Below are positions 1 through 8,744 of a stretch of 64,000 nt of DNA, in pieces. The DNA comes from Paraburkholderia fungorum (GTDB taxonomy: Bacteria > Pseudomonadota > Gammaproteobacteria > Burkholderiales > Burkholderiaceae). The stretch spans positions 186,001-250,000 of the forward strand of contig NZ_CADFGE010000013.1 in NCBI RefSeq assembly GCF_902833645.1. The letters are read 5' to 3'. How positions within the stretch are numbered: the first letter of the stretch is position 1; each line of letters opens with the position of its first letter. The position numbers and the translations under genes were made by a program. The notes under the pieces are model-generated. The model was not told the origin of the DNA. It worked only from the letters and a program-made list of their open reading frames with translations, and searched no databases.

Positions 1-144
1 CTGCGCTGGCTGATGGGCGGCTATGACACCGCGCGGATCGTGCATTTCTGCGCGATGGCGATCCTGGTCGCTTTCTTTGTGGTGCACGTGGTGATGGTTG
101 CAATCGTGCCGCGCTCGCTTCTGGCAATGCTGCGCGGGCGCTAG
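1..144 (+). CDS. Cytochrome b-type membrane subunit, C-terminal fragment
   Basis: Only the last 47 codons are in the window. They hold a His in a hydrophobic helix (ARIVHFCAMAILVAFFVVHVVMV) with a second His further along, then a short basic tail ending in LRGR. This fits the last helix of a haem-b-binding cytochrome b561 or thiosulfate-reductase-type subunit, where paired His residues bind haem. The stop is 9 bp before the molybdopterin oxidoreductase gene, so the two are probably cotranscribed as an electron-transfer pair, as in YedYZ-like systems. The 5' part lies outside the window, so the exact family is inferred. Confidence 0.6.
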   Translation: MRWLMGGYDTARIVHFCAMAILVAFFVVHVVMVAIVPRSLLAMLRGR

Positions 145-153
145 GAGAAGACC

Positions 154-927
154 ATGTCTGATGCGAAAATGCCCGCGCCGCTCGATCGCGCGTCGATCCT
201 GACCGACGTGCGCCGGGAACTGGCGATGCCGTCGCGGCGGCTCTTCACGCAGCGAGTGCTGACGCTCGGCGGCCTGTCGCTGCTGACCGGCTGCTCGCTG
301 ACCGACGACGCCTCGGTGAACCGCTTCCTGATGAGCGTGTCGCACTTTAACGACCGCGTGCAGGCCTGGCTGTTCGATCCGAAGCGTCCCGCGGCAACGT
401 ACACCGAAGCGCAACTCACGCGACCGTTCCCGTTCAATGCGTACTATGAGATCGGCGAGGTGCCCGAGGTGGACGCGAGCGATTTCGTGCTCGAGCTATC
501 CGGCCTCGTGACCGGCAAGAAACGCTGGACGCTGCCCGAGCTGTACGCGTTGCCGCACGCGGAGCAGATCACGCGACACATCTGCGTCGAGGGCTGGAGC
601 GCGATCGGGCGCTGGGGCGGCACGCCGTTTGCGGAATTCCTGCGTCGCGTCGGCGCGGATACGAGCGCGAAATATGTCGGCTTCAAGTGCGCGGACGACT
701 ATTACGAGAGCATCGACATGGCAACCGCGCTGCATCCGCAGACGCTCCTGACGTTCCAGTACGATGGCAAAACCTTGCCCGCGCAATACGGTTTCCCGAT
801 GAAGCTGCGGATGCCGACCAAGCTCGGCTACAAGAATCCAAAGCACATCATGGCCATCTTCGTCACCAATACTTTCCCTGGTGGCTACTGGCCAGATCAG
901 GGCTACAGCTGGTTTGGCGGATCCTGA
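154..927 (+). CDS. Molybdopterin-dependent oxidoreductase, sulfite-oxidase fold (YedY/SorA-like)
   Basis: This 257-residue protein has a twin-arginine stretch (SRRLF, residues 27-31), a hydrophobic segment and a lipobox-like LTGC (44-47), so Tat export with possible lipidation is likely. The core carries the molybdenum-ligand cysteine in RHICVEGWSAIGRWGG (Cys144), the hallmark of the sulfite-oxidase family. The protein is short and seems to lack the C-terminal dimerisation domain. The substrate cannot be read from sequence; reductase activity on methionine sulfoxide or other S/N-oxides is a reasonable guess because the preceding gene encodes a haem-b membrane partner. The first ATG follows a GGAG sequence. 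Confidence 0.85.
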   Translation: MSDAKMPAPLDRASILTDVRRELAMPSRRLFTQRVLTLGGLSLLTGCSLTDDASVNRFLMSVSHFNDRVQAWLFDPKRPAATYTEAQLTRPFPFNAYYEIGEVPEVDASDFVLELSGLVTGKKRWTLPELYALPHAEQITRHICVEGWSAIGRWGGTPFAEFLRRVGADTSAKYVGFKCADDYYESIDMATALHPQTLLTFQYDGKTLPAQYGFPMKLRMPTKLGYKNPKHIMAIFVTNTFPGGYWPDQGYSWFGGS

Positions 928-1013
928 TGCGGCAATGGTCCTGGTCGCCTCGTGCAAACCGAAAGCGACCGATACCGTTAGCCGGAATCTTCCCGTGACA
1001 CAGGAGTGAGCAG

Positions 1014-1250
1014 ATGAAACGGATGCTGATGGCGACGTGCTCGTCGGTGCTGCTGCTGTCGAACGGCGCCGCTTTTCCTCAGGCAGGCGGCACCGTGAGC
1101 GCGAGCGGCTCGATGGGCATGAGGGACTCCGGCATGGCCAGCGATGCGATGGCGAGCGGCGCGATGGGCGTCAAGCAGCACATCAGCAAGCATGCGAAAA
1201 AGCAAGGTATGAATGCGGATCGGGCCGCCTCAGGAGGCACAGGCGAATAG
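1014..1250 (+). CDS. Small exported Met/Gly/Ser-rich protein
   Basis: This 78-residue protein has a signal peptide (MKRMLMATCSSVLLLSNGAA) and then a repetitive Met-rich stretch (GSMGMRDSGMASDAMASGAMG, about residues 33-53) and a basic His/Lys tail. It resembles the MxKDx-type pentapeptide proteins of proteobacteria only loosely. Periplasmic Met-rich segments can bind Cu(I), and copC/copD follow, but no function can be assigned. The ATG is preceded by AGGAG at a suitable distance. Confidence 0.6.
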   Translation: MKRMLMATCSSVLLLSNGAAFPQAGGTVSASGSMGMRDSGMASDAMASGAMGVKQHISKHAKKQGMNADRAASGGTGE

Positions 1251-1582
1251 CGCTGGATAATGCTGGATCGTGGCGACGCCGCGACAGCGGTCTGACGATG
1301 CCGGCCCCCGATGTCGCCATGCCCGATAGCACTCCGATCGCCGCCGCGCTACGCGTGATCGATGTAGACCGGCGTTGAAGCGCGCTTCAACACCATCAAC
1401 CTGCCGCAGTCGCTATCGCGGCGATGGGCCATCAGCAAGTACGACTTCGTATGACGACGCGTCGTGAGGCCGGAGAATCTCATGGAGCGCTGATGCGGTT
1501 TCGTCCTTGCGATGTTATCCAGCAACGCTCACCATCTCGACAACATGCTTCCTGACTCCCTTCGCAAACCGCTGATCCGCTC
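1251..1582. other. Intergenic stretch, no recognised gene
   Basis: About 330 bp lie between the Met-rich protein and copC. Short open frames occur, but none has a convincing ribosome site or recognisable motif. I saw no strong hairpin terminator. The copC promoter is presumably in the last 100 bp, but no clear -35/-10 pair could be defended. Confidence 0.5.
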
Positions 1583-1948
1583 ATGAAAACTTCCCGCATC
1601 GCCCGTGCTCTTCTCGCCGCATTCGCGCTTCTGCTTGCGCAGTTCGCCCATGCGCACGCCGCGCCGAAACATCAGACGCCGGCGGCGGGCGCTACTGTGT
1701 CGGCAGCGACGAGAAAGGTGGCGATCGAGTTCGACGACGCGCTCGAACCGGCCTTCAGTTCGATCGTCGTCACTGACGCACACGGCAAGCCGGTTACCGA
1801 CTGCAAATCGGCTGTCGATACCGGCAACCGGAAACTGATGAAGGTGGCGCTCGCCAGTCTCGCGCCGGGCATCTACACGGTCGCCTGGATCGCCGTCGCA
1901 GACGACGGACACCGGACACACGGCCACTACACATTCACCGTCCGGTAA
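1583..1948 (+). CDS. copC: Periplasmic copper-binding protein CopC
   Basis: This 121-residue protein has a signal peptide ending in HAHA, so the mature chain starts close to His residues (HAAPKH), as in CopC proteins that bind Cu(II) through an N-terminal His brace. The Ig-like CopC fold is recognisable from the PAAGATV opening and the C-terminal VAWIAVADDGHRTHGHYTFTV with its conserved His/Asp. The stop codon overlaps the copD start by one base (TAATG), so the two genes are translationally coupled. CopC/CopD pairs are linked to copper handling and uptake. Confidence 0.95.
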   Translation: MKTSRIARALLAAFALLLAQFAHAHAAPKHQTPAAGATVSAATRKVAIEFDDALEPAFSSIVVTDAHGKPVTDCKSAVDTGNRKLMKVALASLAPGIYTVAWIAVADDGHRTHGHYTFTVR

Positions 1949-2898
1949 TGGCCGAACCCGTCATCGTGGTGCTGGTGGGCGTCGCGGCGCTGCAGGATGT
2001 GCTGCTTGCCCTTGCGATCGGCTCACTGGCGTGCGACGCCGCGCTCGCACCGCCGCACGGCCTGTCGCGCGAGCCGGTACTCGAGCGTCGACTTGCGTCG
2101 GTGCGTCTGGCATCGCTGTTCGCGCTTGTGGCTGCGCACAGCGTTTATCTGTGGCTGCAGGCAGCTGCGATGAGCGGCCTGCCGCTCGTCGCGGCACGTT
2201 CCGAGTTGACGGCTGTCGTTACCCAGTCCCACTTTGGCAGCGTCTGGCTGATCGCACTGGGCGGCCTGCTGATTGCCGCGCTCGGTGCTGCCTCGCGCGC
2301 CGTCGCGGGACGCGCAGCGGTCGTGCTCGGCCTTGGCCTCTACCTGGCAGGCAAGGTCGGGGCAAGCCACGCCGCCGATACCGGGAATTTCAGCGTCCCG
2401 GAATTCGTGCACTGGCTGCATATGTATGCGACGGCCTGGTGGGCCGGCAGCGTGATAATGGCCATGCCCATATTGCACCTTATTGCAACTGCGCCGCACG
2501 ACAGCGAGTCACGGCACCTGGCGTTCGCCGAACACCTGTCTTCGAGTGCGACCGTCGCGTTGGCGTGTGTCATTGCAACCGGCATCTATAACGCCACGCA
2601 CGTTGTGGCACGCACGTCGACACCGCTCCTGGATACGACGTATGGTCGTTTGCTCGGCATCAAGATCGCACTGGTCACGCTCGCCGCAATGCTCGGCGCG
2701 CTCAATCGCATGGTCAGGTTGCCGCGCCTTCGAAGCGCGCGAACGTTTGCCGCAAACGCCTCGGCCGGGCGCTTTGATCACGCGTATCTGGCGATAGCCC
2801 GCGCATTCGATCGAACGATCGCCCTCGAAGCCCTGACGCTGCTACTCGTCCTGGTTGTCGCTGCTGTGCTCGCACACACGTCGCCGTTCGAAGGCTGA
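1948..2898 (+). CDS. copD: Copper resistance membrane protein CopD
   Basis: This 316-residue polytopic inner-membrane protein has about eight hydrophobic helices and conserved His/Trp in HWLHMYATAWWAGSV (about residues 150-165), followed by a long helix-rich C-terminus. This is typical of the CopD/PcoD family, which moves copper across the inner membrane in partnership with periplasmic CopC. It starts on the base that ends copC. No gene follows on the same strand for nearly 19 kb. Confidence 0.92.
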   Translation: MAEPVIVVLVGVAALQDVLLALAIGSLACDAALAPPHGLSREPVLERRLASVRLASLFALVAAHSVYLWLQAAAMSGLPLVAARSELTAVVTQSHFGSVWLIALGGLLIAALGAASRAVAGRAAVVLGLGLYLAGKVGASHAADTGNFSVPEFVHWLHMYATAWWAGSVIMAMPILHLIATAPHDSESRHLAFAEHLSSSATVALACVIATGIYNATHVVARTSTPLLDTTYGRLLGIKIALVTLAAMLGALNRMVRLPRLRSARTFAANASAGRFDHAYLAIARAFDRTIALEALTLLLVLVVAAVLAHTSPFEG

Positions 2899-3176
2899 CG
2901 CCGGAGCATGCACGCCATGTTCAACTGACTGTCGGTTTCGCCGTCGCTGACAGGACACACGCTCAGTAGGCGATAACAAAGCGAGCTTCGTTCCGACTCG
3001 TAAGCATGAGTGGTGTCGCCGAGGAAAAGCGTCATCGTCTTCCCCCTGATGTCGGCAATGCTGCGCGGTCATCGCCGACGAGCAAGCCAGCCAGTACGAC
3101 GAAAAGAAAGAACGTCTCTGGCGATGTACAGGGAGTGGTCTGCCGGCCACTTACTCACCAACTCCTCTTCTGCGGT

Positions 3177-3803
3177 CTACGCGGGCAAGTAGCGTCGTAT
3201 CAGCCGTACTATTTGCGCATCGTCCCACGCTGCAGGCCCCAGCTTGCGGCCCGCCTCCTGGCCGTTACGGTCGACAAGCAGCGTGATCGGAATGCCAGTC
3301 TCTATCAGGGCAGCTGCGTCGTGGAAGGCGTCCAGATACGGATGCAGGTGCGTAACGCCAGTGTCGCGAAAGAACGCCTGAATCACCGGCATGCCACCCG
3401 CGTCGACTGACACCGCGACGACTTCGAAGTGCGGTCCGCCCAGCGTTGCCTGCAGCCGGTCCAGCGCTGGCATCTCCTCACGACACGGAGGGCACCAGGT
3501 AGCCCACACGTTGAGCAGCACGACCCGGTCGCGAAAAGCGGTGAGGCTCGTCGCTTCGCCGCTCCCGCCCGTAAATCGCAGCGACGGCAACTCGCGCGCA
3601 CGTGCATGGACCAAGACGCCGCCCACTATCTCGTCGGAGCCGAGACGCCAGTACGCTGTCGCGGCGGCGGCCAGACCCGCGGCTCCGAGCCCTGCAAGCA
3701 AGGCTCTTCTCGTCGTGCGCCGGACGCGCCCCCCTCCATGCTCCGCGGCGACGTCACCTGGAGGCATTGGCGCATCGGAGTGGCGGGGAGTCTCGTTGTT
3801 CAT
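3177..3803 (-). CDS. TlpA/ResA-like thioredoxin-fold protein, membrane-anchored
   Basis: This 208-residue protein has a cytoplasmic basic head, one hydrophobic segment (about 33-50, RALLAGLGAAGLAAAATAYW) and a periplasmic thioredoxin domain with WATWCPPC (cysteines 104 and 107) and the cis-Pro loop GIPITLLVD. This is the TlpA/ResA/CcmG class, which reduces cysteines of exported apo-proteins such as c-type cytochromes or CuA-site proteins. The ATG at 3803 overlaps the stop of the cytochrome c gene (ATGA), so they are coupled. A GTG two codons upstream is less likely. The c-type cytochrome upstream is a plausible client. Confidence 0.88.
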   Translation of the reverse strand: MNNETPRHSDAPMPPGDVAAEHGGGRVRRTTRRALLAGLGAAGLAAAATAYWRLGSDEIVGGVLVHARARELPSLRFTGGSGEATSLTAFRDRVVLLNVWATWCPPCREEMPALDRLQATLGGPHFEVVAVSVDAGGMPVIQAFFRDTGVTHLHPYLDAFHDAAALIETGIPITLLVDRNGQEAGRKLGPAAWDDAQIVRLIRRYLPA

Positions 3804-4465
3804 GCGCACTGTCTCCGGATGAACCCCGAGATTTCCTCGGGGCGCGAAAAAACCACCGCGGCGCGATCGCCACGCATGCCGGTACCGACGAGCACAGGCT
3901 TGCCGGCGGACGGACCCTCAGCACTGCCGTCCGTTTTGAATCGCAGGTTGAACTCCCAGAAGGCGTGGGCCTTCCCATCGGCCGTGGTGAGGCGGTAAGT
4001 ATCGCCGCAGTAGCGGATCGCAGTGACCTGCGAAGCCGAGTCCACCTCTTTCAGGTTCGGCAGGCGCTGATCGGGCGCGGACATGCGACCGCTGGAAACC
4101 GCCTTGAGGTAAGCAAGCAGATCTGCTCGAGTGCGCGCGTCGGCAATACCAGCAAAGTCCATCGCATTGCCTGGAACCACCGCCGCAGGGTTCGTGAGCC
4201 ACGCATCCAGGTGCCGTTCGTCCCACACCAGACCGGATCGTTTCAGCGCATCCGAATAGCGCGCGAAACCGGCAGCTGTACCCGCTTTGCGACCCCATAT
4301 GTCGGCCAGACTCGGCCCTGTCATGTGCCGCCCCGGCGCAAACGAATGACACTCCATGCAGGCGCGGGCGGCTTGCGCGCCGCGCACGAGGTCGCCTTCG
4401 CCGTGAGCCGGCGTACCAAAGGCAAGCGCGGCGAAGATCGCGCATCGTTGAAGTGGCCAATTCAT
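3800..4465 (-). CDS. Exported c-type cytochrome with extra C-terminal domain
   Basis: The chosen start gives 221 residues with a signal peptide (MNWPLQRCAIFAALAFGTPAHG). The haem motif CMECH is at 36-40 and a likely axial Met sits in GNAMDFAG (about 105), so residues 23-140 form a class I cytochrome c domain. The remaining 80 residues (about 145-221) include a Cys and the phrase AHAFWEFNLRFKTDG. They belong to no family I can name. An in-frame ATG 64 codons earlier has no signal peptide and is rejected. The start overlaps the stop of a 50-codon gene, and the stop overlaps the TlpA gene. Confidence 0.88.
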   Translation of the reverse strand: MNWPLQRCAIFAALAFGTPAHGEGDLVRGAQAARACMECHSFAPGRHMTGPSLADIWGRKAGTAAGFARYSDALKRSGLVWDERHLDAWLTNPAAVVPGNAMDFAGIADARTRADLLAYLKAVSSGRMSAPDQRLPNLKEVDSASQVTAIRYCGDTYRLTTADGKAHAFWEFNLRFKTDGSAEGPSAGKPVLVGTGMRGDRAAVVFSRPEEISGFIRRQCA

Positions 4466-4614
4466 TGGACAGATCCTGTTGTGTACGAAGCCAAGCGTTG
4501 ACCGTGATGTGTGCTTACCCGCGCAATGGCATACCGAATCGCCGCGGCGGACGCCGGAACCGCCGGCGCGAGTGCAAACAGCCCGGCGGGGATCGTAGCC
4601 TGTAGCCATATCAT
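4462..4614 (-). CDS. Small hydrophobic peptide upstream of cytochrome c
   Basis: This 50-residue frame (MIWLQATIPAGLFALAPAVP and onward) is preceded by GGAAGGAGC eight bases before its ATG and ends TGA overlapping the ATG of the cytochrome c gene. The strong ribosome site and the ATGA coupling support real translation, as a leader or small membrane peptide. The first half is hydrophobic and ends PASAAA, like a signal peptide; the second half is polar. No family recognised. Confidence 0.5.
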   Translation of the reverse strand: MIWLQATIPAGLFALAPAVPASAAAIRYAIARVSTHHGQRLASYTTGSVQ

Positions 4615-4909
4615 GTTCTTGCTCCTTCCGTCGGTTCTGACAGGCGGATCCGTCCAACCTCGGGCTCAGGTGTTACTGGCGCCCCGCTCACAGCGTTTGA
4701 CCTGCCCTTGCAATCTGCGTCCAGGTCCTGCCCCGATCTTTCGGTATGTAGACGTTTCAGCCAGCCATGGCGCTGCGGCACTTGAGTCCACGCACCGTGC
4801 CGAACAGGCCGTCGGTCTCGATACAGCGATTACGGTGCGAGCAGGAGACCCCACGCAACCCCCAGTCACTGCATTACGTGACCGAACTTCACGCCGTTAC
4901 CGAGCCCCT

Positions 4910-5434
4910 TTACTTCGACTCTGAGAGTGCGTCCTCAATCATCCGGTGCAGCTCGTGAAAATCGGCCTCGCCAAGAATTCGCTTGAGTATTCTTCCCTTC
5001 CCGTCGATCACATACGTCGTTGGGGTGAGCTGCACGTTATGAAACTGCCGGGCAAGACTGCCGTCCGTGTCCATTACGACTCTGAACGGTAAATGATGGG
5101 CTTCGGTGTAGTTGGTGACGTATATCGGTGGGTCGTAGCTCATCGCCACCGCGACGAAGTCAAAATGTTCGCCCCTGAACCGGTTGTAGGTCTGGACCAT
5201 CTGCGGCATTTCCTTGATGCAGGTCGCGCAACTCGTGGCCCAGAAATGGACCAGATATACCTTGCCGCGCAGTCCGGCGGTCGTCAGCTTCTGACCTGAC
5301 ATCAGCGTGAACGTCGCGTCGGGAACCGTTTCTGTCCTGCCGAAAGTCATGTAGGCCATCGCAGCAAGGACGGCAATCACCAGAGCCGCCAGCGCCCAGC
5401 CAATTGAAAACCTGAAACGTCGAACGTTTGGCAT
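4910..5434 (-). CDS. TlpA-family thioredoxin-like protein with SCATC active site
   Basis: This 174-residue protein starts at ATG 5434 behind a GGGAG site. One N-terminal helix (about 10-31) anchors a periplasmic thioredoxin domain of the TlpA/SCO-like group. The active site reads WATSCATC (Cys69, Cys72), so the usual Trp before the first Cys is Ser and the inner dipeptide is Ala-Thr. The cis-Pro loop LTPTTYVIDGKG is intact. The redox potential is likely shifted relative to the WCPPC paralogue at 3177-3803. It lies in the same strand cluster between dsbA and cytochrome c. Confidence 0.87.
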   Translation of the reverse strand: MPNVRRFRFSIGWALAALVIAVLAAMAYMTFGRTETVPDATFTLMSGQKLTTAGLRGKVYLVHFWATSCATCIKEMPQMVQTYNRFRGEHFDFVAVAMSYDPPIYVTNYTEAHHLPFRVVMDTDGSLARQFHNVQLTPTTYVIDGKGRILKRILGEADFHELHRMIEDALSESK

Positions 5435-5721
5435 GGTAAAGCTCCCAATCAGGAACATACCGGTCTGCGTTGCAGGCCTCAAATCGCGGGAGACCGGGCC
5501 CGACCAACCAGATGCGAGGCATTCATCCCGGTTACCAATCTCCTTTTCCAGCCGCCAGCGATGTAACGGGAAGCCGTCACGACCCCGGCGCCTGATCACT
5601 GCACCACACCACCTGGTCCGACAGGTCTCAGCACGCCCTGGTCTTCACCATTGCACCCAGCACCCTGGCCTGGTCGTGCAGCGACAATATCCGGAAGCAC
5701 ACATGGTCGGGGCGCTTTGGC

Positions 5722-6369
5722 TTATAGCTTCTTCGCGCGCACTTGCGTCACCAGGTAATCGAGCACCTGCAACACACCTTGCAGGCTGCCGGTCTGCGCC
5801 GGGCCCGTCACGTACTTACCCTGCACGGCGAGCGTCGGCACGCCATTGACCCTGTAGCCGCTCATCAATGCCGTCGCGCGTTTCAGGTTGCCGGCAACCG
5901 TGAAGGAATTGTAAACGCCGAGGTACGTCTTCCTGTCCACACCTTGCGTCGCGAGGAAGTCGGCCTGTTTGTCAGGCGTCAGCAGATCGTTCCTGTTGAC
6001 ATGGATTTCGCGGAAGACCACCGGCGTCAGCTTGTCGGCAAGACCCATCGCATCGAGCGCAAGCAGCATCTTCGAATGCGGAATGAAGTCGTCGCGAAAG
6101 GCCACCGGGACGCGCCTGAAGACAACGTCCGGGCCTTGCTGCCTGACCCACGCTTCGAGATACGGATCAAATTCGTTGCAGTGAGGACAGCCGTACCACA
6201 TGAATTCGATGATCTGAATCTTGCCGGCCGGCACATCGACCGGCTGGGCGGCGGACAGCACGGTGTAATCAGTGCCGGCGAGCGGAGCAGCGGGTGTCGC
6301 ATGCGCGAACTGCATCGCGCCAGCAATGAGACCGAAGGAAACCAGTAACGCGCCAAGGACTTTTTTCAT
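5722..6369 (-). CDS. dsbA: Thiol:disulfide interchange protein DsbA
   Basis: This 215-residue protein has a signal peptide (MKKVLGALLVSFGLIAGAMQFAHA). The DsbA active site CPHC is at 61-64 in EFMWYGCPHCNEFDP, with the cis-Pro in NGVPTLAV near the C-terminus and the inserted helical domain between. It oxidises cysteines in exported proteins. Here it sits among Cys-rich and metal-binding periplasmic proteins, so it is probably a dedicated copy for the cluster. ATG 6369 is chosen because a longer frame would place 45 residues before the signal peptide. Confidence 0.93.
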   Translation of the reverse strand: MKKVLGALLVSFGLIAGAMQFAHATPAAPLAGTDYTVLSAAQPVDVPAGKIQIIEFMWYGCPHCNEFDPYLEAWVRQQGPDVVFRRVPVAFRDDFIPHSKMLLALDAMGLADKLTPVVFREIHVNRNDLLTPDKQADFLATQGVDRKTYLGVYNSFTVAGNLKRATALMSGYRVNGVPTLAVQGKYVTGPAQTGSLQGVLQVLDYLVTQVRAKKL

Positions 6370-6630
6370 GTTGAACCCGTGTTGAATGTCGAGACTCTCA
6401 TTACAGAAGCAGCCCTGCTCGACCACCACCTGACGATTGCCGGCCACAGTGAGGAGCGTCAATCCGGGGATCCTGCAGGTCCCCAGCGGCGCTGCAGAGC
6501 ACATTCGCGCAGGCGACGTCCCGCACCGCGCAACTCGCTGGTTGCCACGCAGCGATCAAGATCCGATTGCGGGACCAGGCCGTCATCACAACAGTGAGAG
6601 GCCAAACCGCAGACCCTGAGGATGACCCTC

Positions 6631-6942
6631 TCATGCTTTTTTTACATACGCGCTGCACCAGCCTTTCGCATTCACCAGCTTGCCCGCGAAGATCGTGCAG
6701 GGCGCGGTCGCATCACCGGCTTTGCCCTGGAAAAACTGGCAGTTCGCACAGGCCTGGCCTGCCTGAAATTTAGGGTACTTCGCGCGGTCAACCTTGCTCG
6801 CATCAGTTTTGTAGCCCAGCGCCTGCGCATTCGTGTCGGATTCCAGGACCGGGGCAGCGTCTGCCCTCGCTTCGAGCGGCAGGCCGAACGTTGACGCAAC
6901 CCCCACAACGCTGACCATAAAGCTACGGCGGGACGATTTCAT
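6631..6942 (-). CDS. High-potential iron-sulfur protein (HiPIP)
   Basis: This 103-residue protein has a Tat-type signal (SSRRSFMVSVVGVASTFGLP). The four cluster cysteines are at 65, 68, 82 and 96 (CANC, PCTIF, GWCSAY), which is the C-x2-C-x13-C-x13-C spacing of HiPIPs binding one [4Fe-4S]3+/2+ cluster. It would act as a soluble periplasmic electron carrier, plausibly between the multicopper oxidase or cytochrome c and a membrane partner. The start at 6942 is the ATG immediately before the twin-arginine segment. Confidence 0.93.
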   Translation of the reverse strand: MKSSRRSFMVSVVGVASTFGLPLEARADAAPVLESDTNAQALGYKTDASKVDRAKYPKFQAGQACANCQFFQGKAGDATAPCTIFAGKLVNAKGWCSAYVKKA

Positions 6943-7022
6943 GGCTTCACTCCAGATTACCTTCCACTGTTTGCGCTTCGCGACCGCGTAGCGCGTGTAC
7001 CGGATAGCAGACGTACCCTCCT

Positions 7023-8651
7023 TTACGCTTCGATCAGATAGTTGCGCATCAAGCCGGAATCCTCGTGCTCCAGCATGTGACAATGGTAGAGAAACATGCC
7101 TGTGTAGTGCTCGAACCGGAGCAGCAACCGGATGCGCTCGCCGGGCATCAGCAGCACGGTGTCTTTCCACCCGTCGTCGACCAATCCCGCTGCCACGGTG
7201 CGGTGCGCAGCAACGAAATCTGGCAGAACGGTACGGCCGAGCACGCGGAACTGCAGGCCGTGAATGTGCATCGAATGCGCCATCAGCATCATCGAATTCT
7301 CGTTACGGAATTCCCAGATTTCTGCGCTGTTGCGCCTCACGGTCTCCGTCTTCGTTACATTGTTCATGTCGAATCGGCGCCCGTTGACCCCCCAGACCAT
7401 CATGCCCATCGTGATGTTGAACACCTTCGGATGTTGCACATTGATGGCGCTCTGGGGCTGCGGCACCGGTAGCGATGCGAGCCGCTTCGGCAGATCGGCC
7501 TTTGCATTCGCGTGCTGTTCGACCGTGACCTTCAGAATGGGGAACGACGCGCCGTTAGGTAGTGGCACATTTCCCATCATGCCGCCCATCGCCATCGCGC
7601 CATCGAATGCCAGGCTTTGCAGCGTGAGCTCCGTTCCGACCGGCCGGCCGCTGAAGTCCACCCAGATGTCCACGCGCTCCGCCGGTGCCAACGTGACATA
7701 CGGACGCGTCACCGGCCGGTCCAGCAGCCCACCGTCGGTACCGATGACCGCAAGCGGTGACCGGTCGCCCCACGCTATCTTGTAAATACGGGAATTCGAA
7801 CCATTCAGCAGGCGCAGGCGATATGTCCGGGTCGCCACCGGCAACACGAAATCGGGCTTGCCGTTGACCAGAATCCGGTCGCCCAGGAAACCCATCATCC
7901 GCGCCATCATCTGCCCCATACCCCCACCACCCATCATGCCCTGCCCCATCATCCCGCCACCGCCCATCATGCTGCGCCCCATCATTCCACCATCGCTTTC
8001 GTCCAGATACCTGAACTGGTTCTGGTCATCCAGCACGCGGTCCTGAATCACCAGCGGCACATCGTAAGCATCACTGGGCAACCCCAATGCCGCCTCCTCA
8101 TCGTCGGCGACAATCAGCAGCCCGGCCAGGCCGAAGTAGATCTGCGCACCGGTACGACCGTCCGGGTGCGCATGGAACCAGTAAGTCCCCGCCCGGTTGA
8201 GAACCTCAAACTCGTACACATAATGCTGGCCGTTGGAAATCGCATTGCCCGGATGCCCATCCATTGCCGCTGGCACGTACAGGCCATGCCAGTGGATGAT
8301 GGTCGGTTCAGGCAATTCGTTGACGAGATCGATTCGCAATTTCTGTCCGCGTCGTACGCGCAACACGGGCAGGTAGCCGTTCGACAGGAAACCGAGACCG
8401 CCTGGATCGCCCTTCAGGACCTTGCCGTCGTAACGCCAGACGCGAGTGGGTGGTCCAGCCACGATCGACGCTTGGTCCTCCCTCGCGCTCAACTGGATTT
8501 CGAGGTCCGGAACGAACTGCGGATTCCCGGCGCGCGGTTGCGCTCGCGCGGGACGCAACGTCAGTAGCCCGGACGCACCGGCCGCGACAAGACATGACAG
8601 TACGGACGAACGCAGGAAAGCACGCCGTGTCAAATCCTCTAACCGTGACAT
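7023..8651 (-). CDS. Multicopper oxidase with Met-rich insert (CueO/CumA-like)
   Basis: This 542-residue protein has a Tat signal (LTRRAFLRSS). The copper motifs are in order: HWHG (about 130), HAHPDG (about 170), HSMHIHGLQF (about 457) and the C-terminal HCHMLEHEDSGLM (about 523-535), giving the type 1, 2 and 3 sites. A Met/Gly-rich loop at about 220-255 (GGMMGRSMMGGGG and onward) resembles the Cu(I)-binding insert of CueO. Function: periplasmic oxidation of Cu(I) to less toxic Cu(II). The start at 8651 follows AGGGAGAG; an earlier in-frame ATG overlaps that ribosome site. Confidence 0.94.
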   Translation of the reverse strand: MSRLEDLTRRAFLRSSVLSCLVAAGASGLLTLRPARAQPRAGNPQFVPDLEIQLSAREDQASIVAGPPTRVWRYDGKVLKGDPGGLGFLSNGYLPVLRVRRGQKLRIDLVNELPEPTIIHWHGLYVPAAMDGHPGNAISNGQHYVYEFEVLNRAGTYWFHAHPDGRTGAQIYFGLAGLLIVADDEEAALGLPSDAYDVPLVIQDRVLDDQNQFRYLDESDGGMMGRSMMGGGGMMGQGMMGGGGMGQMMARMMGFLGDRILVNGKPDFVLPVATRTYRLRLLNGSNSRIYKIAWGDRSPLAVIGTDGGLLDRPVTRPYVTLAPAERVDIWVDFSGRPVGTELTLQSLAFDGAMAMGGMMGNVPLPNGASFPILKVTVEQHANAKADLPKRLASLPVPQPQSAINVQHPKVFNITMGMMVWGVNGRRFDMNNVTKTETVRRNSAEIWEFRNENSMMLMAHSMHIHGLQFRVLGRTVLPDFVAAHRTVAAGLVDDGWKDTVLLMPGERIRLLLRFEHYTGMFLYHCHMLEHEDSGLMRNYLIEA

Positions 8652-8744
8652 ATCGCTCTCCCTGGCCACCGTCGACGCGAGGCCTTCTGCATCGTTGCCT
8701 AAGCGATCCGCTCAGCTTGTCTAACGGCGTGTCCGGGCTTCGGC

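Noticed and set aside
3602..4501. A 299-codon plus-strand frame over the TlpA and cytochrome c genes
   Set aside because: It is antisense to two well-supported genes, Arg-rich and without motifs.
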